50,300 nt of DNA, taken from Saccharospirillum alexandrii. GTDB lineage: Bacteria > Pseudomonadota > Gammaproteobacteria > Pseudomonadales > Natronospirillaceae. The position numbers were made by a program, and so were the translations under genes. Below, piece by piece: positions 43,888 through 50,300 of the stretch. Each line of letters opens with the position of its first letter. Within the stretch, counting starts at the first letter, position 1. The DNA is taken from NCBI RefSeq assembly GCF_004000275.1, contig NZ_RCIP01000008.1, positions 1 through 50,300 of the forward strand, given 5' to 3'. The notes beneath the pieces were generated by a model, which made no database searches, was not told where the DNA came from, and worked only from the letters and a program-made list of their open reading frames with translations.

Positions 43888-46293
43888 TTACTCTTCGTCG
43901 GTATCCTGATAGTTCTCGAACAGCTGTTTCAAGGCAGCCTGGGCCTGGCCGTTCACGGAATCGCCCGGGAACAGCCCTTTGCTGTCGGCTTCGCCGGGTT
44001 GCATGCCGGTCAGCAGCGCCAGCGCCTGATACACGTGCCGCACCGCATGAATCTGAAAGCGCCCGGCGCTGACCGCCTCGATGACGTCCTGTTTCAGCAT
44101 CAGGTGCTTGACGTTATCGGCCGGAATAATCACACCCTGCTCACCGGTCAGCCCACGAATCTCGCAGAGCTTGAAGAAGCCCTCGATTTTTTCATTAATG
44201 CCGCCGACCGCCTGTACTTCGCCCAGCTGGTTCATTGAGCCGGTAATCGCATAGCCCTGATTCACTGGAATCTGGGCGATGGCACTGATCAGCGCGCAAT
44301 ATTCGGCGACGGTGGCGCTGTCGCCATCAATAGCGCCATAACTCTGTTCCATGGCAATGTGTGCCGACAACGTCAGCGGAAACTGGCGACCAAAATCATG
44401 GCCCAGAAAGCCACTGAGGATCATCACGCCCTTGCTGTGAATCGCCTGGCCGAGCTCGACTTCGCGCTCGATGTCGACAACGCCCTTGGCGCCCACATGC
44501 ACGGTGCCGGTAATGCGAGCCGGGGAGCCAAAGCGGCTCTCGCCAATTTCCATCACGGTCAAGCCGTTCACGCAACCGACGCGCTGACCCTGAGTGTCAA
44601 TCAACACGGTGCCTTCCTGAATTTCCATCAGCATCTGATCGGCAATACGACCATTGCGATACTCCGCCGCATTCAGGGCGCGCTCTATGTGTTCGGCATC
44701 GATCACCCGGGCGTCGTCGTGCCGGCACAGAAAATCGGCTTCAGCAAACACCTTGAACACCTTGATCACCTGGGCCGACAGCCTTGACTGATGTTCCGCC
44801 TCGCGCAGGCTGAATTCAACCAGCCGTTCCAGAGCGGCGCGCGTTAACGGGCGGAAGCCCTTGTCATCGCCATAGGCTTTGATGCGCAGAATCAGGTTAT
44901 CAACGGTTTCAGCGTTGCGCGGAATGAAATTATCGAAATCGACCGGCACCCGAAACAGTTCATTGAATTCCGGGTCCCATTCCTGCAGCTGATAATAGAT
45001 ATCACGCGAGCCAATCAGAATGACTTTCACGTTCAACGGAATGCTTTGCGGGCTGAGCGTGATGGTGTGCATCAGTGACGCATCGATAAAAGGCGATTCC
45101 ATCTTCACTTGCTTGGTCTTCAACGCCAGTTTCAACGCTTCCCAGGCAAAGGGCTCGATCAGCAGTTTTTCCGCATCGAGAATCAGGTAACCGCCGTTGG
45201 CACGCAGCAAACTCCCGGGTCGGATCAATTGAAAGTTGGTGACGGGAATGCCTTGCTGGGTGCTGTACTCAATGCGGCCAAACAGGTTCTGGTACGTTGG
45301 CAGCATTTCGTAAACCACCGGAGCGCCGGCGTTCATTTCGTGCTGGGTCAGTAAATTGGGCCGCAAATAGGTCTGCAGCGTTTGCTTGCGCTCCTGGTCT
45401 GAACGCACTTCCAGCCCCAGTTCATCAGAATACAATTCGAGAATCAGCGGCGGCAAATGCTGTTTAACCGCACGCAGATAACGCAGCACCGACAGCTGGC
45501 TCTGATAGCGAACTTCCAGCTCCTTGAGCAATGGCTTGATGGCCTGCTGCACGGTCTCGTTATTGAGTTCTCGCAGCTTTTCCGAGCTGGTACGCCGCCA
45601 GGTGGGCATCTCCAGCAGTTGCTCGTTCAGGTGCTCTTCAATCTCACTGATGCGACGTTGAAATTCACTGCGCAGTTCTTCTGGCAGTTGTGCAAATTCG
45701 GTTTCATCGAGGGCTTTGCCATCGATCACTGGCAGCAGCATGACCGAATTGCCATCGGAGACGACGGCAATTTCATGCTGGTTGGCAAACCGCTCCACCA
45801 CAGCCATGGCGGCGTCGTATTTCTGATTGAATTCCCGGTCGATGGCGGTGCGTTTGCGCTGGTAAGTCGGGTTTTCAAACGCCGCCGGAAAGGTATCCAT
45901 CAACTCGCCAATAAAACCGTTGATGGCTTTCAGCAAGTCGTCGCCACGGGAGGCTGGCAGCTCCAGTGTCATGGGCTCCCGCGCGTTGTCAAAATTATTG
46001 ATGTAAGCCCATTCGGTTGGCGACTGCTGGGTGTCGGCCAGGTCTTTAACGTACTTGGAGACCAGCGATTGCCGGCCGGTGCCGGAAGCGCCCATCACAT
46101 AGAGGTTGTACCCGGAACCCCGCATGGCGATGCCGAATTCCAGCGAATCTTTGGCGCGTGGCTGGCCGAGAAAGCCGCTAACGCCCTCAAGATCGTCTGA
46201 GGTTTCGATCAGCAGATGCTCCAGCGACACCTGAGCTTTGAGTTGTTCGGGCTGCAAGCGATCGGCTGTCGGGGTTGTGACTGTGTTGGGCAT
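43888..46293 (-). CDS. Lon-like ATP-dependent protease (LonB/YcbZ type)
   Basis: An 801-residue S16-family protease with an N-terminal AAA part and a C-terminal Lon proteolytic domain, as in the YcbZ/AsrA group. The active-site Ser is in DGDSATVAEY and the Lys in GGINEKIEGFF, giving the Ser-Lys dyad. The Lon signature QLGEVQAVGG is present. The nucleotide loop reads GASGTGRQSL, with Arg where Walker A has Lys, so ATP use may be altered. The frame is open to 46326, but the ATG at 46293 has AAGGA five bases upstream. The C-terminus is acidic (NYQDTDEE). It acts in the cytoplasm on damaged or regulatory proteins. Confidence 0.9.
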   Translation of the reverse strand: MPNTVTTPTADRLQPEQLKAQVSLEHLLIETSDDLEGVSGFLGQPRAKDSLEFGIAMRGSGYNLYVMGASGTGRQSLVSKYVKDLADTQQSPTEWAYINNFDNAREPMTLELPASRGDDLLKAINGFIGELMDTFPAAFENPTYQRKRTAIDREFNQKYDAAMAVVERFANQHEIAVVSDGNSVMLLPVIDGKALDETEFAQLPEELRSEFQRRISEIEEHLNEQLLEMPTWRRTSSEKLRELNNETVQQAIKPLLKELEVRYQSQLSVLRYLRAVKQHLPPLILELYSDELGLEVRSDQERKQTLQTYLRPNLLTQHEMNAGAPVVYEMLPTYQNLFGRIEYSTQQGIPVTNFQLIRPGSLLRANGGYLILDAEKLLIEPFAWEALKLALKTKQVKMESPFIDASLMHTITLSPQSIPLNVKVILIGSRDIYYQLQEWDPEFNELFRVPVDFDNFIPRNAETVDNLILRIKAYGDDKGFRPLTRAALERLVEFSLREAEHQSRLSAQVIKVFKVFAEADFLCRHDDARVIDAEHIERALNAAEYRNGRIADQMLMEIQEGTVLIDTQGQRVGCVNGLTVMEIGESRFGSPARITGTVHVGAKGVVDIEREVELGQAIHSKGVMILSGFLGHDFGRQFPLTLSAHIAMEQSYGAIDGDSATVAEYCALISAIAQIPVNQGYAITGSMNQLGEVQAVGGINEKIEGFFKLCEIRGLTGEQGVIIPADNVKHLMLKQDVIEAVSAGRFQIHAVRHVYQALALLTGMQPGEADSKGLFPGDSVNGQAQAALKQLFENYQDTDEE

Positions 46294-46450
46294 TTTGTTC
46301 CTTACTCTACCGAGTTGTTGAAGCAAGCGTCCTGCTTAATTCAATACTCCAAGAGCAAACAGTGTGAGTTATGCGTTGCTACCAGGCCTGATAACGGGTC
46401 TGTCACCAGGCTCGCCGGAATGTCCCTACTCCGGATGCCAGGGCCATGCA

Positions 46451-47245
46451 TCAGACCGAAACCTCGGCCTTGATGTGCGGGTGTGACTGATAATCCAGAA
46501 TCTCAAAATCGTCGAACCGATAGTCAAACAATGACTCCGGTTTCCGCGCCAGGCGCAGTTGCGGCAGAGGGTATGGCTCGCGACTGAGCTGCAGGTCTGT
46601 CTGTTCCAGGTGGTTCAGATACAGATGCACATCACCGCCGCTCCAGACAAAATCGCCCACGCCCAACCCGGCCTGCTGGGCCACCATGTGCGTCAGCAAC
46701 GCATAGCTGGCAATGTTGAACGGCAACCCGAGAAACACATCGCAGGAGCGTTGATACAGCTGGCAACTGAGCTTGCCGTTGGCGACGTAAAACTGAAACA
46801 AACTGTGGCAGGGCGGGAGCGCCATCTTGTCGACGTCGGCCGGGTTATAGGCAACGACCAGCATACGCCGGCTATCGGGGTTGGTTTTCAGGGTCTGCAT
46901 CACCTGGCTGATCTGATCAATGGTGTCGCCATCCGGTGTGCGCCAGTGACGCCATTGCTGGCCATAAACCGGACCCAGGTCACCGTTTTCATCGGCCCAC
47001 TCATCCCAGATGCGTACGCCGTTGTCTTTCAGGTATTGAATATTGGTGTCGCCACTCAGAAACCACAGCAGTTCGTGGATGATACTGCGCAAGTGCAGTT
47101 TTTTGGTGGTCACCAGCGGAAACCCCTGGTTCAGGTCGAACCGCATCTGGTGGCCGAAAATGCTGAGGGTACCGGTGCCGGTACGGTCTGCCTTTCGGGT
47201 GCCTTCGTCTTTGATGCGTTGCATCAGGTCCAGATACTGCTTCAT
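46451..47245 (-). CDS. thyA: Thymidylate synthase
   Basis: A 264-residue enzyme that methylates dUMP to dTMP with methylene-tetrahydrofolate. The catalytic Cys lies in [12 protein letters not shown] near residue 146. [10 protein letters not shown], the nucleotide-binding [18 protein letters not shown] and the closing DVHLYLNH and [10 protein letters not shown] are all standard. Length equals that of the E. coli enzyme. Its start overlaps the end of lgt (ATGA), the conserved gammaproteobacterial lgt-thyA operon order. Confidence 0.97.
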   Translation of the reverse strand: MKQYLDLMQRIKDEGTRKADRTGTGTLSIFGHQMRFDLNQGFPLVTTKKLHLRSIIHELLWFLSGDTNIQYLKDNGVRIWDEWADENGDLGPVYGQQWRHWRTPDGDTIDQISQVMQTLKTNPDSRRMLVVAYNPADVDKMALPPCHSLFQFYVANGKLSCQLYQRSCDVFLGLPFNIASYALLTHMVAQQAGLGVGDFVWSGGDVHLYLNHLEQTDLQLSREPYPLPQLRLARKPESLFDYRFDDFEILDYQSHPHIKAEVSV

Positions 47246-48144
47246 GTGCGCTTGCCTTTGCCCGACTTCCCGGACTGCTTTTTGGAAGATGTCTTACCGG
47301 CTTTGGCCGTTGAGGCTGAGGTTGATCCAGTCACGCTCGGTTCAACCGCAGAGGCCGTATCAAACACATTACGACGGTAGGCCCAGACCATCATCAGGAT
47401 GCCGATCAGGATCATCGGTATGCTCAGTATCATGCCCTGGGTCAGGAAACCCAGCGCCCGAATGCCCAGGTGCTCGTCTGGCTCCCGGAAGAATTCGGCG
47501 GTGGTCCGAAAGACACCATAGCCGACAATGAACAGACCCGACACCGCCATGCGTGGTCGCGGGTTGCGACTAAACCACCACATCAGAATAAACAGCCCAA
47601 GGCCTTCGCCGGCCATCTGGTACAACTGAGACGGGTGGCGCACCAGGCCATCTATCTGCGGGAAGATCATGCCCCAGGAAACATCGGTGGGGCGCCCCCA
47701 GAGCTCTCCGTTAATGAAGTTACCCAGGCGACCAAAGAAGATGCCCGGCGGTACCAGCGGCGCGACAAAGTCGCCTACGGCGAATATCCGTTTGCCGGTC
47801 TTGCGGGCAAACAGAATCACGGCCAGACAGACCCCCAGGAAGCCGCCATGGAAGCTCATACCACCTTCCCAGATACGGAACAGATAGAGAGGGTTCTGGA
47901 AAAATTCGCTCAGGTTGTAGAACAGGACATAGCCGACGCGCCCACCTACAATGATGCCGACGACAATGTAAAACAGCAGATCCTGCACCTGTTCCGGGGT
48001 GAAACCGCGCCAGGACTGCTTGCGCGCACGCCAGATCCCCAGATACAGACCGGCGGCAAAGCCAGCCAGGTACATCAGGCCGTACCACTGGATTTTAAGA
48101 GGCCCCAGAGCCAGGGCAACCGGGTCGAATTGAGGGTGAATCAT
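47242..48144 (-). CDS. lgt: Prolipoprotein diacylglyceryl transferase
   Basis: A 300-residue inner-membrane enzyme that transfers diacylglycerol from phosphatidylglycerol to the lipobox Cys of prolipoproteins. It has seven hydrophobic helices, the [11 protein letters not shown] motif and the signature [14 protein letters not shown]. The start at 48144 ([14 protein letters not shown]) matches the family start; a GTG-initiated frame reaches 48186 but adds atypical residues. After the last helix, about 40 residues form a Ser/Lys-rich, very basic tail ([17 protein letters not shown]) that most homologues lack. It is cotranscribed with thyA. Confidence 0.95.
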   Translation of the reverse strand: MIHPQFDPVALALGPLKIQWYGLMYLAGFAAGLYLGIWRARKQSWRGFTPEQVQDLLFYIVVGIIVGGRVGYVLFYNLSEFFQNPLYLFRIWEGGMSFHGGFLGVCLAVILFARKTGKRIFAVGDFVAPLVPPGIFFGRLGNFINGELWGRPTDVSWGMIFPQIDGLVRHPSQLYQMAGEGLGLFILMWWFSRNPRPRMAVSGLFIVGYGVFRTTAEFFREPDEHLGIRALGFLTQGMILSIPMILIGILMMVWAYRRNVFDTASAVEPSVTGSTSASTAKAGKTSSKKQSGKSGKGKRT

Positions 48145-48200
48145 CAGGAGGTTATCCGCTAGAACCGAGTGCGGATGATACCCCACCCGGCAGAGCGGAG

Positions 48201-48228
48201 GAACCGGTGCGGCTTAGGGCACCGGTTC
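48201..48228 (-). terminator. Perfect 10-bp stem-loop after yqjG
   Basis: GAACCGGTGC and GCACCGGTTC form a perfect 10-bp stem with an 8-base loop, 16 bases past the yqjG stop and about 60 bases before the lgt start. No T-run follows, so termination is probable but not certain. Confidence 0.45.
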
Positions 48229-48243
48229 ACTGGTACAGGCTAT

Positions 48244-49239
48244 TCAGCGGTTGAAGCGATCGCGATCGTGGGGCGCATCAAAGCTCAGCGCCGGGCCTTT
48301 CGGGATGACGCCATGGGGGTTGATGGTCTTGTGGCTGAAATAGTAATGGCGCTTGATGTGCACCAGATCCACTGTTTCGGCAATACCAGGCTGCTGGTAA
48401 AGATCCCTTACATAGTTTTGCAGGTTCGGGTAATCCTGGATGCGCTGGTGGTTGCACTTGAAATGTCCCACATACACCGGATCGAACCGAACCAGGGTGG
48501 TAAACAAACGCCAGTCAGCTTCAGTGATTTGCTCGCCGACCAGGTAACGCCGGGTGCTCAGCCGATCCTCCAGCCAGTCCAGACTGTCGAACAATTCATC
48601 GAACGCTTTCTCGTAGGCGTCCTGAGTGGTTGCGAAGCCGCTTTTGTAGACCCCATTATTAACGGTGTGATACACCCGGTCGTTGACCTCATCGATTTCC
48701 GTACGCAGCGCTTCCGGATAGAAATCGAGCGTGTTGCCGGTGATGTGATCGAATTCGCTGTTCAGCATGCGAATGATCTCGGCACTTTCGTTGCTGGCGA
48801 TGGTGTTTTGCTCGGTATCCCACAGCACTGGCACGGTTACCCGACCGGTATAGTCGGCCTTGGCCCGGGTGTAGAGCTCATGATAAAACCGGCTTTGGTG
48901 CAGGTTATCACCAACAACAGTCGGGCTGTCTAGATTGGGGCCTTCAAACGTCCAGCCATTTTCCAGCATGTCAGGGTGCACGGCCGACAAACCAATGTGG
49001 TCTTCTAAACCTTTCAGCTTGCGAAAAATCATGGTGCGGTGGGCCCAGGGACACGCCATAGAGACATAGAGGTGGTAGCGCCCACTTTCAGCCTTGAAAC
49101 CACCACGACCCGAAGGCCCAGCTTCACCGTCTCTGGTCACCCAGTTACGGAAATGCGCGTCTTCACGCTCGAATTTGCCACCGCTTTTACTGGTGTCGTA
49201 CCACTTATCCTGCCATTGTCCGTTTACTAACAGCCCCAT
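48244..49239 (-). CDS. yqjG: Glutathionyl-hydroquinone reductase (GST family)
   Basis: A 331-residue xi-class glutathione transferase that reduces glutathionyl-hydroquinones. The catalytic Cys is in SMACPWAHRTMI near residue 60. GRVTVPVLWDTEQNTIASNESAEI is the family glutathione-binding segment. YVGHFKCNHQRI and the closing HYYFSHKTINPHGVIPKGP are diagnostic. The open frame reaches 49284, but the ATG at 49239 follows AGAGGAG with good spacing and gives the usual N-terminus (MGLLVNGQWQDKWYDT). Soluble cytoplasmic enzyme; not obviously linked to neighbours. Confidence 0.93.
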   Translation of the reverse strand: MGLLVNGQWQDKWYDTSKSGGKFEREDAHFRNWVTRDGEAGPSGRGGFKAESGRYHLYVSMACPWAHRTMIFRKLKGLEDHIGLSAVHPDMLENGWTFEGPNLDSPTVVGDNLHQSRFYHELYTRAKADYTGRVTVPVLWDTEQNTIASNESAEIIRMLNSEFDHITGNTLDFYPEALRTEIDEVNDRVYHTVNNGVYKSGFATTQDAYEKAFDELFDSLDWLEDRLSTRRYLVGEQITEADWRLFTTLVRFDPVYVGHFKCNHQRIQDYPNLQNYVRDLYQQPGIAETVDLVHIKRHYYFSHKTINPHGVIPKGPALSFDAPHDRDRFNR

Positions 49240-49554
49240 GGTGTTCTCCTCTGGTGGTTGTAGCCTCCACACAGGTAACTGCATGAAGACACCGGGCCCC
49301 AGCCATCACTAAGCGACAGCCCTAAATTATTAACGACCATGGTAACGGAACGGTGGGGTGAGAAAAGCAGAAGAAACTGACCACGGTCTTCAGAATATTT
49401 GAAGGCGAGCAGTGATCCGGTCTCTCTCGACCGGCCAACCGGCCAACAGCAAAAAAGCCAGAGCAAGCCGGATTACCGGCTCAATCTGGCTTTTCTGTTG
49501 AGCAAATAGGCCTTTGCAGTCGGTTCTGACAGGCCGAAGTGCGTCGAGTGCCGT
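49240..49554. other. Intergenic region with yqjG promoter and cytochrome terminator
   Basis: About 315 bases between two minus-strand genes. The left part should hold the yqjG promoter; the right part contains the stem-loop at 49451-49494. A 79-codon frame within it has no supporting features and is not called. Confidence 0.5.
49451..49494 (-). terminator. Terminator of the cytochrome c gene
   Basis: The outer arms AAAAGCCAGA and TCTGGCTTTT pair over 10 bp and an inner AGCCGG/CCGGCT stem closes the loop. A-runs on the plus strand give a T-run on the minus strand, about 60 bases past the cytochrome stop. The stem could act in both directions. Confidence 0.75.
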
Positions 49555-49968
49555 CTACTGTACAGCCGCTATCATGTGATCGACGGCTGCCTGAACTTCT
49601 TCATCGCTCAAACTGGCATTGCCGCCTTTGGCTGGCATGGAGCCAATGCCGTTGATCGCATGGTCGTACAGTGTTGCTGTATCCTGTTCCAGGCGAGCAG
49701 ACCACTGACCGGCATCTCCGAAAACCGGAGCCCCCAATACACCCGAGGTGTGACAGGCAGCGCAAGCCGCAGCGTAGACTGCATCACCACTTCTGGGCTC
49801 AGAGCTTTGTGGTGCGGAAGCGGCAACTGTCGCTGTTGCGCACTCCTGGCCTTCAACACACACATTACCAGCTGGCGCCAGGCGCTCGCGCACCTGATCT
49901 TCATAAGACTCACCCCAGGCGAAACCCGCCAACAGGGTTACGGTGATCAGACCTATCAGTTTATTCAT
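49555..49968 (-). CDS. Periplasmic c-type cytochrome (cytochrome c5-like)
   Basis: A 137-residue monohaem cytochrome. A signal peptide (MNKLIGLITVTLLAGFAWG) exports it to the periplasm. The haem-binding CAACH motif is near residue 70 and the distal Met ligand lies in GIGSMPAKGG near 112, as in cytochrome c5. A short linker with two further Cys (NVCVEGQEC) lies between the signal and the haem domain. The C-terminal helix LSDEEVQAAVDHMIAAV is typical. It would carry electrons in the periplasm; partner unknown. It stands alone with its own terminator. Confidence 0.92.
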   Translation of the reverse strand: MNKLIGLITVTLLAGFAWGESYEDQVRERLAPAGNVCVEGQECATATVAASAPQSSEPRSGDAVYAAACAACHTSGVLGAPVFGDAGQWSARLEQDTATLYDHAINGIGSMPAKGGNASLSDEEVQAAVDHMIAAVQ

Positions 49969-50078
49969 TATCAGACCTGTATTATGTAATCAAATTCGAA
50001 GGTGGGCGAAGTATAACGAGTTAAGACGCCGTTGAAAAACCATTCGCTGTAAAAGGGTATTAACCAGTGCATAAAAAA

Positions 50079-50105
50079 AACCCCGGACCTTTCGATACTG
50101 GGGTT
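50079..50105 (-). terminator. Second, weaker rRNA-type terminator (duplicate)
   Basis: A 6-bp AACCCC/GGGGTT stem followed on the minus strand by a T-run. It is preceded by the same 22 bases (50098-50119) that precede the main 5S terminator (50234-50255), so it looks like a duplicated unit. Confidence 0.6.
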
Positions 50106-50168
50106 GGTATTAAAAGCTTTACGAGGACCCGGGCGGCGCTACGTTCGGTCCGACGCTTCGGCTCTCAT

Positions 50169-50185
50169 GAGAGTAGGTCATCGTC
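50169..50185 (+). repeat. Inverted 17-bp copy of the 5S rRNA 3' tail
   Basis: GAGAGTAGGTCATCGTC on the plus strand here is the exact reverse complement of 50256-50272, which is the 3' end of the minus-strand 5S gene. Flanking bases extend the similarity with a 2-base gap. It is probably a rearranged remnant. Confidence 0.75.
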
Positions 50186-50213
50186 TGTCGAACCGAAGTC
50201 ACAGGCATAAAAA

Positions 50214-50241
50214 AACCCCAGACCATCTCTGGCCTGGGGTT
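50214..50241 (-). terminator. Terminator of the rRNA operon
   Basis: AACCCCAG/CTGGGGTT arms with an inner CCA/TGG stem, followed on the minus strand by seven or more T, about ten bases past the 5S rRNA 3' end. Confidence 0.85.
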
Positions 50242-50249
50242 GGTATTAA

Positions 50250-50300
50250 AAGCTTGACGATGACCTACTCTCACATGGGGAGACCCCACACTACCATCGG
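50250..50300 (-). rRNA. rrf: 5S rRNA, 3' end (partial)
   Basis: The minus strand reads CCGATGGTAGTGTGGGGTCT, then CCCCATGTGAGAGTAGGTCA and TCGTC, the conserved 3' third of gammaproteobacterial 5S rRNA. The rest lies beyond the right edge, so the rRNA operon runs on the minus strand into this window. The exact mature 3' end is uncertain by a few bases. Confidence 0.9.

Noticed and set aside
49227-49466. 79-codon minus-strand frame between yqjG and the cytochrome gene
   Set aside because: No ribosome site; it overlaps the yqjG start and the cytochrome terminator region.
1-50300. CRISPR arrays, insertion sequences, tRNA genes, phage genes
   Set aside because: I looked for regularly spaced repeats, transposase motifs and tRNA-like cloverleafs and saw none.

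Overview
The window looks like chromosomal DNA of a gammaproteobacterium, probably a marine, Oceanospirillales-like organism. The genus is not determinable by eye. The evidence is the gammaproteobacterial-style housekeeping genes (hemH, acs with crbS/crbR, a Lon-like protease, lgt-thyA, a glutathionyl-hydroquinone reductase, a cytochrome c5-like protein) and the end of an rRNA operon at the right edge. Most of the sequence is GC-rich. The first ~700 bases are visibly richer in A+T.

Positions 1-34.9 kb are a large exopolysaccharide locus of the exosortase A (XrtA/EpsH) type. It contains an exosortase fused to EpsI, a FemAB-like protein, a CelD-like GNAT protein, a GT4 glycosyltransferase, an ATP-grasp enzyme and four NodB-type deacetylases. 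It also has a phosphoglycosyl transferase, a Wza-like export lipoprotein, a Wzz-like chain-length protein, a BY-kinase homologue, an outer-membrane barrel candidate, a UDP-sugar dehydrogenase and the XrtA-associated ATPase. At the extreme left the first 41 codons of a probable O-antigen-ligase-like membrane protein run off the window, behind a low-molecular-weight phosphotyrosine phosphatase.

The most distinctive part is 9.7-24.5 kb. A tightly packed, often ATGA-overlapping plus-strand operon carries two acyl carrier proteins, an acyl-CoA dehydrogenase, a DUF1839 protein, a GH2 glycosidase, two paralogous double alpha/beta-hydrolases, two membrane acyltransferases and an FkbH-like HAD enzyme. 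A converging minus-strand pair encodes an adenylating ligase and an SGNH esterase. I read this as an ACP-based pathway that makes an unusual acyl (possibly C3 glyceryl-type) group and attaches it to the exported glycan. Several members have lost or replaced catalytic residues: the BY-kinase homologue, one deacetylase, one acyltransferase and the first hydrolase domains. This suggests paralogue pairs in which one partner has a structural or regulatory role.

After a hairpin at 34.9 kb the locus ends and ordinary chromosome follows: hemH; then the acetate-switch group crbS (transporter-kinase), two small unknown genes, crbR and acs; then a Lon-like protease, thyA-lgt, yqjG and a c-type cytochrome. 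The window closes in the 3' end of a minus-strand 5S rRNA with its terminator. Beyond it lie a duplicated terminator unit and an inverted scrap of the 5S tail.
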